Shown: positions 26,200 through 36,200 of the stretch, piece after piece
Layout of the letters: every line of letters starts with the position of its first letter
Position numbering within the stretch: the first letter of the stretch is position 1
Assembly (NCBI GenBank): GCA_001023535.1
Contig: CP011020.1
Location: 3,981,734-4,045,733, forward strand
DNA: 64,000 nt
DNA from: Pseudomonas chlororaphis
Lineage (GTDB): Bacteria; Pseudomonadota; Gammaproteobacteria; Pseudomonadales; Pseudomonadaceae
Reading direction: 5' to 3'
Position numbers and translations under genes: made by a program
The notes under the pieces: generated by a model
What the model was told of the DNA's origin: nothing
Database searches by the model: none
The model's input: the letters and a program-made list of their open reading frames with translations, nothing else

Positions 26200-28562
26200 A
26201 GGGGGCCCGTTACCCACGTCATTGGCGCAAGGCCGCGCCGCTGTTGTTGCTGGCATTGAGCGCGTGCAACAGCACGCCGCCGGCCTCGCAGCCACCGTTG
26301 CTGGTGGACAGCGAACTGGGTGTTCCGTTGGGCAGCACGCAGCGCAGCGGCGACGCGTTGCTCGACCGTCAGCGAGCCCAGGCGGCACGTGAGCAGAAAC
26401 CGGCGGCGCGCCACCAGGTCGACCTGACGTCCCGTGCCCGTGAATCGCGCAACCCGCCGCCGGCGCGCAACCCGCTGGGGGATCAGCCGGTGACGTTGAA
26501 TTTCGTCGAGGCGGATATCCAGGCCGTGGTGCGGGCCTTGTCCCGTTCCACCGGCCAGCAGTTCCTGGTGGACCCTCGGGTCAAGGGCAACCTGACGCTG
26601 GTGTCCGAAGGGCAGGTGCCGGCAAGCCAGGCCTACGCCATGCTGCTGGCGGCGTTGCGCATGCAGGGCTTCAGCGTGGTGGACGTCGGCGGCGTGGCCC
26701 AGGTGGTGCCCGAGGCCGACGCCAAGCTGCTGGGCGGGCCGATCTACAGCGCCGATAAACCGGCCGGCAATGGCATGCTGACCCGCACCTTCCGGCTGCA
26801 ATACGAGAACGCGGTCAACCTGATCCCGGTGTTGCGCCCGATCGTCTCACCGAACAATCCGATCAATGCCTACCCCGGCAACAACACCATTGTCGTCACC
26901 GACTACGCCGAGAACCTGTCGCGGGTGGCGCAACTCATCGAAGGCATCGACACCCCCAGCGCCATCGACACCGATGTGGTGCCGGTGCAGAACGGTATCG
27001 CCGTGGACATCGCGCAGATGGTCTCCGACCTGCTGGAAACCCAGGGTGGCGACCAGACCCAGAAAATCAACGTGATCGGCGACCCGCGCTCCAATTCCAT
27101 CATCATCCGGGCCGGCAGCCCCGAGCGCACCGAGCTGGCGCGCAACCTGATCTACAAACTCGACAACGCCCAGAACAACCCGAGCAACCTGCACGTGGTG
27201 TACCTGCGCAACGCCCAGGCCGGCAAGCTGGCCCAGGCCCTGCGTGGTCTGCTCACCGGCGAAAGCGAAGGCGAGGGCAACGACAATTCCCGGTCGGTGC
27301 TCAGCGGCATGGGCGCCAGCACCAATGGCCAAAGCGCACAGAGCAGTACCGATGGCACCAGCACCGCGACCGGTAGCGGCTCTTCAAGTAATAGCAACGT
27401 TAATGGCTACGGCCAGGGCAGCAGCGGGCAGGGCGCGAGCTCGACGAAGAACGAGCAGAACACCGCCTTCAGCGCGGGCGGCGTGACCATCCAGGCGGAT
27501 GCCACCACCAACACCTTGCTGATCTCCGCGCCCGACCCGTTGTACCGCAACCTGCGGGAAGTCATCGACCTGCTCGACCAGCGACGTGCCCAGGTGGTGA
27601 TCGAGAGCCTGATTGTGGAAGTGGGCGAAGACGACGCCAGTGAGTTCGGCGTGCAATGGCAGACCGGCAACCTCGGCGGCAGCGGGGTGATCGGCGGGGT
27701 CAACCTGGGCGGCAGCGGGCTCAACCTCAACGGCAAGACCAGCATTGATGTGCTGCCCCGGGGGCTGAACCTCGGGTTGGTCAACGGTACCGTGGACATC
27801 CCCGGCATCGGCAAGATCCTCGACCTCAAGGTCCTGGCCCGGGCCCTGAAGAGCAAGGGCGGCACCAACGTGCTGTCGACGCCGAACCTGCTGACCCTGG
27901 ACAACGAAGCCGCGAGCATCTTCGTCGGCCAGACCATTCCTTTCGTCAGCGGCAGCTACGTCACCGGGGGCGGCGGCACCAGCAACAACCCGTTCCAGAC
28001 CGTGACCCGCGAAGAGGTGGGCCTGAAACTCAACGTCCGGCCGCAGATTTCCGAGGGCGGTACGGTCAAGCTGGATATCTACCAGGAGGTCAGCAGCGTC
28101 GACAACCGCGCTTCGAGCACCACGGGGATTGTCACCAACAAGCGCGCCATCGACACCAGCATCCTGCTGGACGACGGCCAGATCATGGTCCTGGGCGGGT
28201 TGCTGCAGGATGGCTACAGCCAGAGCAACGACGCGGTGCCGTGGCTCTCGACCTTGCCCGGCATCGGCGCGCTGTTTCGCAACGAAAGCCGGCAGACCAC
28301 CAAGACCAACCTGATGGTGTTCCTGCGGCCCTACATCATCCGCGACACGGCGGCGGGGCGCAGCATCACCCTCAACCGCTACGACTTCATGCGCCGCGCC
28401 CAGGGCCTGTTGCAACCGGAACGCAGTTGGGCCATGCCCGACATCCAGGCCCCGCAACTGCCGGCGGCGTCCCGGGCGATCCCCGGCAGCGCTCCCGCCG
28501 CGCTGCAAACGCCCAGGGCGGCGATCAAGGCGGTGCCTGTAACGGAGCCGATCAAACAATGA
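26196..28562 (+). CDS. hxcQ: Type II secretion secretin GspD, lipoprotein type (HxcQ)
   Basis: 788 residues. The signal peptide ends in a lipobox (LLLALSAC, Cys near residue 24), so the secretin itself is lipidated; HxcQ of P. aeruginosa is known as a self-piloting liposecretin, and no pilotin gene is present here. Periplasmic N0-N3 domains run to about residue 450, with a Ser/Gly/Asn-rich loop near residues 365-425. The secretin core follows (VFVGQ-type IFVGQTIPFVSGSYVTGGGG, EEVGLKLNVRPQI, RAIDTSILLDDGQIMVLGGLL, WLSTLPGIGALFRNE). A Pro/Ala-rich tail ends the protein. Residue +2 after Cys is Asn, not Asp, compatible with outer-membrane sorting. Confidence 0.93.
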   Translation: MKGARYPRHWRKAAPLLLLALSACNSTPPASQPPLLVDSELGVPLGSTQRSGDALLDRQRAQAAREQKPAARHQVDLTSRARESRNPPPARNPLGDQPVTLNFVEADIQAVVRALSRSTGQQFLVDPRVKGNLTLVSEGQVPASQAYAMLLAALRMQGFSVVDVGGVAQVVPEADAKLLGGPIYSADKPAGNGMLTRTFRLQYENAVNLIPVLRPIVSPNNPINAYPGNNTIVVTDYAENLSRVAQLIEGIDTPSAIDTDVVPVQNGIAVDIAQMVSDLLETQGGDQTQKINVIGDPRSNSIIIRAGSPERTELARNLIYKLDNAQNNPSNLHVVYLRNAQAGKLAQALRGLLTGESEGEGNDNSRSVLSGMGASTNGQSAQSSTDGTSTATGSGSSSNSNVNGYGQGSSGQGASSTKNEQNTAFSAGGVTIQADATTNTLLISAPDPLYRNLREVIDLLDQRRAQVVIESLIVEVGEDDASEFGVQWQTGNLGGSGVIGGVNLGGSGLNLNGKTSIDVLPRGLNLGLVNGTVDIPGIGKILDLKVLARALKSKGGTNVLSTPNLLTLDNEAASIFVGQTIPFVSGSYVTGGGGTSNNPFQTVTREEVGLKLNVRPQISEGGTVKLDIYQEVSSVDNRASSTTGIVTNKRAIDTSILLDDGQIMVLGGLLQDGYSQSNDAVPWLSTLPGIGALFRNESRQTTKTNLMVFLRPYIIRDTAAGRSITLNRYDFMRRAQGLLQPERSWAMPDIQAPQLPAASRAIPGSAPAALQTPRAAIKAVPVTEPIKQ

Positions 28563-28567
28563 CGACG

Positions 28568-28699
28568 GTGGCGAGGGAGCTTGCTCCCGCTGGGTTGCGA
28601 AGCGACCCCAATCAGGTCGAACCCGAGCGACCGGACACACCTAGGCGCCAGGCATCGGGTCTGCTGCGCAGCCCAGCGGGAGCAAGCTCCCTCGCCACG
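28568..28699. repeat. REPIN (class A) inside the hxc operon
   Basis: Inverted REP pair of about 130 bp between hxcQ and hxcR, with a longer inner spacer than the other copies. It interrupts an otherwise overlapping gene run and could alter expression of hxcRS relative to hxcQ. Confidence 0.9.
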
Positions 28700-28731
28700 G
28701 TAGGCATGCAGGCCATGGCGCGGGTGCGCTC

Positions 28732-30150
28732 ATGACCACCCTCCCATACGCCTGGGCCAAGGCCCAGCGCCTGGTGTTGCGCCAGGGAGAGGCGGGCGCG
28801 GTGTTGGTGGTGTGTCCGTCGACGCCGGGCTGGTCCATCAGCGAAGTGCGCCGGCAATTCGGCGAGGTGCCCCTGGAGCGGGTGCGCGACGAAGAGCTCG
28901 ATGGCTTGCTCAACACGGCCTACGCCGACACCGGCAGCGCCGCCGCCGTGGTGGGCGCGGCGGAGAACGAGGTGGACCTCGACCGGCTGATGCAGGACAT
29001 CCCCGAGATCACCGACCTGCTGGACACCCAGGACGGCGCGCCGGTGATCCGCATGATCAACGCCTTGCTGACCCAGGCGGCCCGGGACGAGGCCAGCGAC
29101 ATCCACATCGAGCCCTTCGAGAGCCATTCGGTGGTGCGCTATCGGGTCGACGGCACCCTGCGCGACGTGGTCTCGCCGCGCAAGGCGCTGCATGGGGCGC
29201 TGGTGTCGCGGATCAAGATCATGGCCCAACTCGACATCGCTGAAAAACGCCTGCCCCAGGACGGTCGCATTGCCTTGCGCGTGGCCGGGCGCCCCATCGA
29301 CATCCGGGTTTCCACCGTCCCCACCGGGCACGGCGAGCGGGTGGTGATGCGGCTGCTGGACAAACAGGCCGGGCGCCTGCAGCTGGAGACGCTGGGCATG
29401 GACGCTGCCGTGCTGGGCAAGCTCGACCACTTGATCCGCCAGCCCCACGGCATCGTGCTGGTCACCGGCCCTACCGGCAGCGGCAAGACCACCAGCCTCT
29501 ACGCGGCGCTGGCGCGGCTGGATGCCAGCGTCCACAACATCCTCACCGTCGAGGACCCGGTGGAGTACGACCTGCCGGGCATCAGCCAGATCCAGGTCAA
29601 TGCCAAGATCGACATGACCTTCGCCCTGGCGTTGCGGGCGATCCTGCGCCAGGACCCGGACATCATCATGATCGGCGAGATCCGTGACCTGGAGACCGCG
29701 CAGATTGCCGTGCAGGCCTCCCTCACCGGGCACCTGGTGCTGGCGACGCTGCACACCAACGACGCGGTGTCGGCCGTCAACCGCCTGATCGACATGGGCG
29801 TGGAGCCGTTCCTGCTGGCCTCGTCGATGCTCGGCGTGCTGGCCCAGCGCCTGGTGCGCCGACTCTGCCCGCACTGCAAGCAACCTGATCCGGCCACGCC
29901 GGGCACCTGGCGCCCGGTGGGCTGCCCGAGTTGCAACCAGACCGGCTACAGCGGCCGTACCGGCATCCATGAGCTGTTCTGCATTGACGACGACATCCGC
30001 ACGCTCATCCACCAGGGCGCGGGCGAGCAGGCCTTGCGCGCCGCCGCCCGCGAGGCCGGCATGTTCAGCATGCGCGAGGACGGTGAGCGTTGGGTTCGCA
30101 GCGGCGCCACGGCGCCAGAAGAAATCCTGCGCGTGACACGGGACGCCTGA
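28732..30150 (+). CDS. hxcR: Type II secretion ATPase GspE (HxcR)
   Basis: 472 residues: an N1E domain that binds GspL, then the AAA-type secretion ATPase. Walker A is GPTGSGKTT near residue 247, and the Asp box is EDPVEYDLPGISQIQVN. Walker B is DPDIIMIGEIRDLETA near residue 308, and the His box is HLVLATLHTND. A tetracysteine zinc motif, CPHC...CPSC, lies near residues 380-405. It powers pseudopilus assembly. The stop codon overlaps the hxcS start (TGATG). Confidence 0.95.
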   Translation: MTTLPYAWAKAQRLVLRQGEAGAVLVVCPSTPGWSISEVRRQFGEVPLERVRDEELDGLLNTAYADTGSAAAVVGAAENEVDLDRLMQDIPEITDLLDTQDGAPVIRMINALLTQAARDEASDIHIEPFESHSVVRYRVDGTLRDVVSPRKALHGALVSRIKIMAQLDIAEKRLPQDGRIALRVAGRPIDIRVSTVPTGHGERVVMRLLDKQAGRLQLETLGMDAAVLGKLDHLIRQPHGIVLVTGPTGSGKTTSLYAALARLDASVHNILTVEDPVEYDLPGISQIQVNAKIDMTFALALRAILRQDPDIIMIGEIRDLETAQIAVQASLTGHLVLATLHTNDAVSAVNRLIDMGVEPFLLASSMLGVLAQRLVRRLCPHCKQPDPATPGTWRPVGCPSCNQTGYSGRTGIHELFCIDDDIRTLIHQGAGEQALRAAAREAGMFSMREDGERWVRSGATAPEEILRVTRDA

Positions 30151-31361
30151 TGAATCGCTACCGTTTCGAGGCGGCCGACGCCCAGGGCAAGATCGAATCA
30201 GGGCATCTGGAGGCCGACAGCCAGAGCGCCGCGTTCAGCCTGTTGCGCAGCCGCGGGCTGACGGCTTTGCAGGTCGAAGCCGAACGCAGCACGGCCCAGG
30301 CCAGCGGGGGCGGGCTGTTCAGTGCCCGGCTCTCGGACAACGACCTGGCCTGGGCCACCCGGCAACTGGCGAGCCTGCTCGGCGCGAGCCTGCCCCTGGA
30401 GGCGGCATTGAGCGCCACGGTGGAGCAGGCCGAGCGCAAGCACATCGCCCAGACCCTGAGCGCGGTACGCGCCGATGTACGCAGCGGCATGCGCCTGGCC
30501 GAAGCCCTGGCGGCACGGCCTCGGGACTTCCCGGAGATCTATCGGGCGCTCATCGCGGCGGGGGAGGAGTCCGGCGACCTGGCCCAGGTCATGGAGCGCC
30601 TGGCCGACTACATCGAAGAGCGTAACAACCTGCGGGGCAAGATCCTCACGGCATTCATCTACCCGGGTGTGGTGGGGCTGGTGTCGATCGCCATTGTGAT
30701 TTTCCTGCTCAGCTACGTCGTGCCCCAGGTGGTCAGCGCCTTCTCCCAGGCCCGTCAGGATCTGCCGGGGCTGACCCTGGCCATGCTCACCGCCAGTGAC
30801 TTCATCCGCGCCTGGGGATGGTTGTGTTTTTGCCTGCTGGCCGGCGGTTTCTGGAGCTGGCGGCTGTACTTGCGCAACCCGGCGGCGCGGCTCGGCTGGC
30901 ATGCGCGGGTGCTGCGCCTGCCCCTGATCGGGCGGTTCGTGCTGGGGCTCAATACCGCGCGTTTCGCCTCCACCCTGGCGATCCTTGGCGGTGCCGGGGT
31001 GCCGTTGTTGCGGGCGCTGGAGGCGGCACGCCAGACACTCTCCAACGAACGCCTGAGCCTGAGTGTCAGTGACGCCACCGCCAAGGTCCGCGAAGGGGTC
31101 AACCTGGCGGCCGCCCTGCGGGTGGAAAAAGTCTTCCCGCCGATCCTGATCCACCTGATCGCCAGCGGCGAGAAAACCGGCTGCCTGCCACCGATGCTCG
31201 AACGCGCCGCGCAAACCCTGTCCCGCGACATCGAACGCCGGGCCATGGGCATGACCGCACTGTTGGAACCGCTGATGATCGTGATCATGGGCGGCGTGGT
31301 GCTGGTGATCGTCATGGCGGTGCTGCTGCCGATCATCGAGATCAATCAGTTGGTGCAATGA
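30150..31361 (+). CDS. hxcS: Type II secretion inner-membrane protein GspF (HxcS)
   Basis: 403 residues with two tandem GspF domains (about residues 67-190 and 270-392) and three membrane segments (VGLVSIAIVIFLLSYVVPQVV, LCFCLLAGGFWSWRLYL, LLEPLMIVIMGGVVLVIVMAVLLPI). GspF is the polytopic core of the platform. The ATG at 30150 overlaps the hxcR stop by one base. It completes the set C-M; no prepilin peptidase gene (GspO) is here, so PilD from elsewhere would process the pseudopilins. Confidence 0.93.
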   Translation: MNRYRFEAADAQGKIESGHLEADSQSAAFSLLRSRGLTALQVEAERSTAQASGGGLFSARLSDNDLAWATRQLASLLGASLPLEAALSATVEQAERKHIAQTLSAVRADVRSGMRLAEALAARPRDFPEIYRALIAAGEESGDLAQVMERLADYIEERNNLRGKILTAFIYPGVVGLVSIAIVIFLLSYVVPQVVSAFSQARQDLPGLTLAMLTASDFIRAWGWLCFCLLAGGFWSWRLYLRNPAARLGWHARVLRLPLIGRFVLGLNTARFASTLAILGGAGVPLLRALEAARQTLSNERLSLSVSDATAKVREGVNLAAALRVEKVFPPILIHLIASGEKTGCLPPMLERAAQTLSRDIERRAMGMTALLEPLMIVIMGGVVLVIVMAVLLPIIEINQLVQ

Positions 31362-31391
31362 GCCGAAGCGGCGGGGAGGAAGGCTCACCCT

Positions 31392-31522
31392 GTGGCGAGG
31401 GAGCTTGCTCCCGCTGGGTTGCGAAGCAACCCTGAAAGCGAGATCAGGTCAGCCTGATTCTCCGCAGTGATGGGGCCATGGGGTCGCTTCGCAACCCGAC
31501 GGGAGCAAGCTCCCTCGCCACA
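31392..31522. repeat. REPIN (class A)
   Basis: Inverted REP pair of about 130 bp after hxcS, with a long inner spacer containing an AGCGAGATCAGG stretch. It probably also acts as a 3'-end stabiliser or terminator of the hxc transcript. Confidence 0.9.
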
Positions 31523-31702
31523 AAAAATCGAAAAAATTTCGGTGCCCATTGCCAACTCCCGAGCCCGCCCCCCATCAAACTCGGGTTCCTCGTTCTGTCA
31601 TTTTCCCCTGGTCCTGACCACCCGCCGCACGCTGCACCGCAGCCCTGCCAAACGCCGCCGTTGAACCGGCTGAAAATGCCGGTCCAGAGCCCTCGAACAC
31701 CC

Positions 31703-31750
31703 GAGGAAAAAACCCGGAAATCGGCCTCCAGCTCCCGAGGTTTTTTCCTC
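31703..31750. promoter_or_regulatory. Perfect 12-bp inverted repeat upstream of the DING gene
   Basis: GAGGAAAAAACC (31703-31714) and GGTTTTTTCCTC (31739-31750) are exact inverse complements around a 24-base loop. On the plus strand this would end in a T-rich stem and could be an attenuator or terminator. It lies 130-180 bp before the DING ATG. The remaining gap, 31523-31881, has no gene. Confidence 0.5.
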
Positions 31751-31760
31751 TATCTGTCAC
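31743..31760 (+). promoter_or_regulatory. Weak Pho-box candidate upstream of the DING gene
   Basis: TTTTCCT-CTAT-CTGTCAC: the second 7-mer matches the PhoB half-site (CTGTCAY) exactly and the first matches 4/7 at the correct 11-bp spacing. It overlaps the inverted repeat at 31703. A lone CTGTCAT also occurs at 31595 without a partner. Confidence 0.35.
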
Positions 31761-31881
31761 CGGAACCTGCGAATTTCTACGCCATGGCCTCACCCCAACG
31801 CCTGCGGCACCGGACCGAGCGCCATGACGGCAAGCCTGCGTCACCCAACCTACGTACGAACACGATGAAAGGAGATTCTTC

Positions 31882-33054
31882 ATGTTTAAGCGCAACGTTC
31901 TCGCGGTATCCCTGACCCTCGCCGGCCTCTGCGCCGCCCAGGCTGCCATGGCCGATGTCAATGGCGGTGGTGCTACCTTGCCTCAGCCGCTGTACCAGAC
32001 TTCCGGCGTACTGACCGCCGGTTTTGCCCCCTACATCGGCGTGGGCAGCGGCAACGGCAAACTGGCTTTCCTGAACAACGACTACACCAAGTTCGTGGCC
32101 GGCAACACCAGCAAGAACGTGCACTGGGCGGGCAGCGATTCGAAACTCAGCGCCACTGAGCTGAGCAACTACGTCACTGCCCACGGCGCTGCCTGGGGTC
32201 CATTAATCCAGGTGCCTTCGGTAGCCACCTCGGTCGCTATTCCGTTCAACAAGACCGGCACCGCCAACGTCGACCTGAGCGTCAACCAACTGTGCGGCGT
32301 GTTCTCCGGCCGCCTGACCGACTGGAGCCAGATCACCGGTTCCGGCCGCACTGGCGCGATCACCGTGGTCTATCGCGCTGAAAGCAGCGGCACCACCGAG
32401 CTGTTCACCCGCTTCCTGAACGCCAAGTGCGCTGAAACCGGCACTTTTGCTATCACCACCACCTTCGCTTCCAGCTACAGCGGTGGCCTGCCGACTGGCG
32501 CTGTAGCCGCCACCGGCAGCCAGGCTGTGATGACTGCGCTGAACGCTGCCCAAGGCCGCATCACCTACATGAGCCCGGATTACGCTGCGACGACTCTGGC
32601 TGGTCTGGATGACGCCACCAAAGTAGCGCGGGTTGCCGGTGTGTCTCCAGCCCCAGCCAACGTTTCGACCGCCATCGCTGCGGTACCCGTGCCGGCCACT
32701 GCTAATCGTGCCAACCCGAACGCCTGGGTACCGGTGTTCGCCGCAACCACTAACCCTAACGATCCAAGCGTCGTGGCTTACCCAACCACCGGTTATCCGA
32801 TCCTGGGCTTCACCAACTTGATCTTCAGCCAGTGCTATGCCGACGCTGCACAAACCACGCAGGTTCGTGACTTCTTCACCCGTCACTACAATGCTACTGC
32901 GGCCAGCAGCAACGACGCCGCCATCACTGCAAACCGCTTCGTGCCGCTGCCAGCGGCCTGGAAGCAAGCCGTTCGTAGCAGCTTCCTCACCAGCACCAAC
33001 GCTCTCAGCATTGGTAACACCAACGTTTGCAACGGCATTGGTCGTCCGCTGTAA
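31882..33054 (+). CDS. DING-family (PstS-like) phosphate-binding protein
   Basis: 390 residues. A signal peptide (MFKRNVLAVSLTLAGLCAAQAAMA) is followed by the mature start DVNGGGATLPQPLY, the signature of DING proteins with Val in place of the usual Ile. The periplasmic-binding-protein fold shows phosphate-loop elements (WAGSDSKL, GRTGAITVVYRAESSGTTELFTRF) and paired cysteines. In P. aeruginosa the gene in this position encodes a Hxc-dependent secreted phosphate-scavenging protein, so this is the likely cargo of the adjacent secretion system. AAAGGAG lies seven bases before the ATG. Codon and base usage are less G+C-rich than in the hxc genes, in keeping with a highly expressed gene. Confidence 0.9.
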   Translation: MFKRNVLAVSLTLAGLCAAQAAMADVNGGGATLPQPLYQTSGVLTAGFAPYIGVGSGNGKLAFLNNDYTKFVAGNTSKNVHWAGSDSKLSATELSNYVTAHGAAWGPLIQVPSVATSVAIPFNKTGTANVDLSVNQLCGVFSGRLTDWSQITGSGRTGAITVVYRAESSGTTELFTRFLNAKCAETGTFAITTTFASSYSGGLPTGAVAATGSQAVMTALNAAQGRITYMSPDYAATTLAGLDDATKVARVAGVSPAPANVSTAIAAVPVPATANRANPNAWVPVFAATTNPNDPSVVAYPTTGYPILGFTNLIFSQCYADAAQTTQVRDFFTRHYNATAASSNDAAITANRFVPLPAAWKQAVRSSFLTSTNALSIGNTNVCNGIGRPL

Positions 33055-33082
33055 GCACTCGCTCCAGTTCCACGCAACACCG

Positions 33083-33115
33083 ATCAGCAACGGCGCAAGT
33101 CGTTGCTGATTTTTT
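33083..33115 (+). terminator. Rho-independent terminator after the DING gene
   Basis: Perfect 10-bp stem ATCAGCAACG/CGTTGCTGAT with an 8-base loop and a T5 tail, 28 bp after the stop. It separates the DING gene from the giant exoprotein gene. Confidence 0.92.
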
Positions 33116-33265
33116 GCGTAAGGCCCGAACCAACACAGCCACATGAAATTTTCATGACATCCGTTCGGTCCCGAGCGGCTGTAACCGCCTATCCCCTATA
33201 AGCGACGCTGGCCGCTTGATGGCACTGCGTTGCGACCCCTGAGAGCAAACCGAAGGATGAGTAGG

Positions 33266-36200
33266 ATGCTGCGCTGCAAACCGATGAAACCGAACGTTCC
33301 ACGTCGCGATGGCGAGCTGTCGATGGGGCGGCTCAAGCCGCTGGCCCAGGCCATCGCGCTGTTGATGGTGGCCGGCAATGCCCAGGCGGCCACGGCGTTC
33401 AGTTCGGCCTGGTTTGCGGCGAAGGGTGCGGCCCCCGCCGGTGGTGCGGCACGGCCGACCACTGCGGTGCCTGGGATGCCGCCGCCCCTGGCCCAGCAGC
33501 AGCGGGCCAATGCCCAGTTGCAGCGCTCGTTGACCAACCTCAACAACACCGTGGCCGCGATCGCGGCCCAGCAGGCGGCGCAGGCGGCCGGGCGGCAAGC
33601 GGCGTTCGGGCAGGTGCAGGTCGTGCCCGACGGGCTGGGCGAGGGCGGCCTCAAGGTCGACAACAGCCTGACCCAGGGCTGGCTCAACGCCAAGGGGCCG
33701 CAGCAGACCCAGGCCGGCGGCAAGACCACGGTGAAGATCGAGCAGACCGCCGACAAGGCGATTCTCAACTGGGAAACCTTCAACGTCGGGCGTAACACCA
33801 CGGTGGATTTCCAGCAGCAAGCGGACTGGGCAGTGCTCAACCGGGTCAACGATCCTCAAGCCCGGCCGAGCCAGATCCAGGGCCAGATCAAGGGCAACGG
33901 CACGGTGATGCTAGTCAACCGCAACGGCATCATTTTCAGCGGCAGCAGCCAGGTCAACGTGCGAAACCTGGCGGCGGTCGCGGCTAACATCACTGACGAG
34001 CAGTTCAGCCAGCGCGGCTTGTACGTCGATGCCACCGGCACCCAGCCAACCTTCACCGATGCAGCCGGCAAGGTCGAAGTGCAACGCGGTGCGCAAATTG
34101 AAACCCACCGCGCCGCCACTTCCACCGCAGGCGGTGGCTATGCCTTGCTGCTGGGTAGCGAGGTGGAGAACGCCGGCTCCATCATCACCGCCAAGGGCCA
34201 GACCACCCTCGCGGCTGGCGACAGTTTTTATATCCGTCGCGGCCAGGGCACCAGCGGCAACTCGCGCTCCACCACTCGTGGTAATGAGGTGGCGACGTCG
34301 CTCAAACCGGGCAGCAGCGCCGGCACGGTGATCAACAGCGGTCTGATCCAGGCCAGCACCGGCGACATCACCCTCACCGGGCACAATGTGCAGCAGAACG
34401 GCGTGGTGGTGGCCAGCAGTTCAGTGGACACCCGCGGCACCGTGCATTTGCTCAACGCTTTCAGCGACAGCACCGGCAGCGTGACCCTGGGGCAGGGCAG
34501 TGCCACCGCCGTGCTGCTCGACGCCGCGGGCGGCAGTGCACTGGATAGCCAACGCAATGCCGGGCCCGCGGGCCTGGATGGCACGCCGAACAACCTGATC
34601 ACCGGTCAGTTCAACAACCTCAGCAGCGTGGTCGACCGTAGCGACCAGTCGCGGGTCGAGATCGTCAGCGGTGGTAGCGTCGACTTCCAGAACGGCTCCA
34701 TCACCCTGGCCACCGGCGGGCAGGTTGCGGTCAGCGCCGCGGGGCGCAGCCTGGTGCGCGATGGCGCGATGATCGACGTGTCCGGCGCCATCGGCGTCAA
34801 GGTGGCGATGGAGTCCAATTCCATCAAGGTCAACGTCCAAGGCAACGAACAACGGGATGCGCCGATCAACCGCGAAGGCGGCAAGCTGACCAACAGCGAT
34901 GTGTGGGTGGACGTGCGTGACCTGGTCTACGTCCCTGCAGGCACCAACGGTTACGCCACCGACCGCTGGTACACAGCCGGTGGTCTGTTGGAAGTCGGCG
35001 GCTACCTGGGCACCCGGGGCCACAGTGTCGGCGAATGGGCGGCCCAGGGCGGTACCCTGACGTTTACCGGCAACGACGTGGTGACCCAGCAGGCGGCGCA
35101 ACTGAACCTGTCCGGTGGCACCCTGGATGTGCAGAGCGGGTACCTGCGCCAATCCTGGCTCAAGGGTGCCAATGGTCGTCTGTATGAGCTGTCCAAGGCC
35201 CCGGGTGACATCCTTTACACCGGCATCTACAAGGGTTACGAAGACCACAGCCAGCGCTGGGGCCAGACTGATTACTACTACAACCCGCTCATTGCCCCGC
35301 GCGAACGTTTTGAAGCCGGCTACACCGTCAGTCGCGATGCCGGCAAGCTGGTGGTGTCGACCCGCAACGCCGTGCTGGAAGGCCATATCGTCGGCGAGGT
35401 GTACCAGGGCGAACGCCAGACCCAGGCGCCGAACTTCAACCTCGACGGCTACCAGCAATCGCAAAACGCCGTGGCCCGTCGGGCCGAGTTGTGGGTGGGC
35501 AGCTACACGCCGATCTATGACAAGACCAGTGGCGTGATCAACAGTGGCTTGAACCCCACCTTCGATCAGGTCACCGTCGGCAAAGTGACCGACAAGATTG
35601 CCGCAGGCTTGGACCTGACCTCGGCGGTCGGCAGCGACCGGCAAGGCAAGTTGGTGCTGGATAACGCGCTGCTCAATGGCTTCCAGCTCGGCGCAGTCAA
35701 GGTAGCGGGGGCTGAAGGCATCAAGGTTGACGGCGCACTCAAGGTAGCCGACGGCGGGGATATCACGCTTTATGCGCCGCAGGTGGAAGTGAACGCCGAC
35801 CTGACGGCCCGCAGTGGTCGCATTGTATTGGGTAACATCCTCAAGCAGGTCAGGACCGACAATTTCCAGATGGGAGACGTCACGCTTTCACCCGTTACGG
35901 GACAGCGGGCGACGGTCACATTGGGCGAAGGCGTCAAGCTGAACACCGCCGGACGCTGGAGCAATCTGCTGCTCGACGGCAACGACCGCCAAGGCCTGCC
36001 GTTCATTAACGGCGGCAGCGTGTCCGTGCGTAGCAGTGGCGATATTGATGTGCGGCAGGGCAGCCTGATCGACGTCAGCTCCGGCGCTGCCGTGATGGCC
36101 GATGGCAAGACTCGCGGCGGCAAGGGTGGAGACTTGACCTTGACCGCGAGTACCGGTGCATCGTCCGGTAACGGCGACTTGAACCTCGAAGGTGAACTGC

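Noticed and set aside
33222..33236. TGGCACTGCGTTGC before pdtA as a sigma-54 promoter
   Set aside because: The spacing between TGGCAC and TTGC is four instead of five bases, and it lies too close to the start codon; no enhancer-type sites are nearby.
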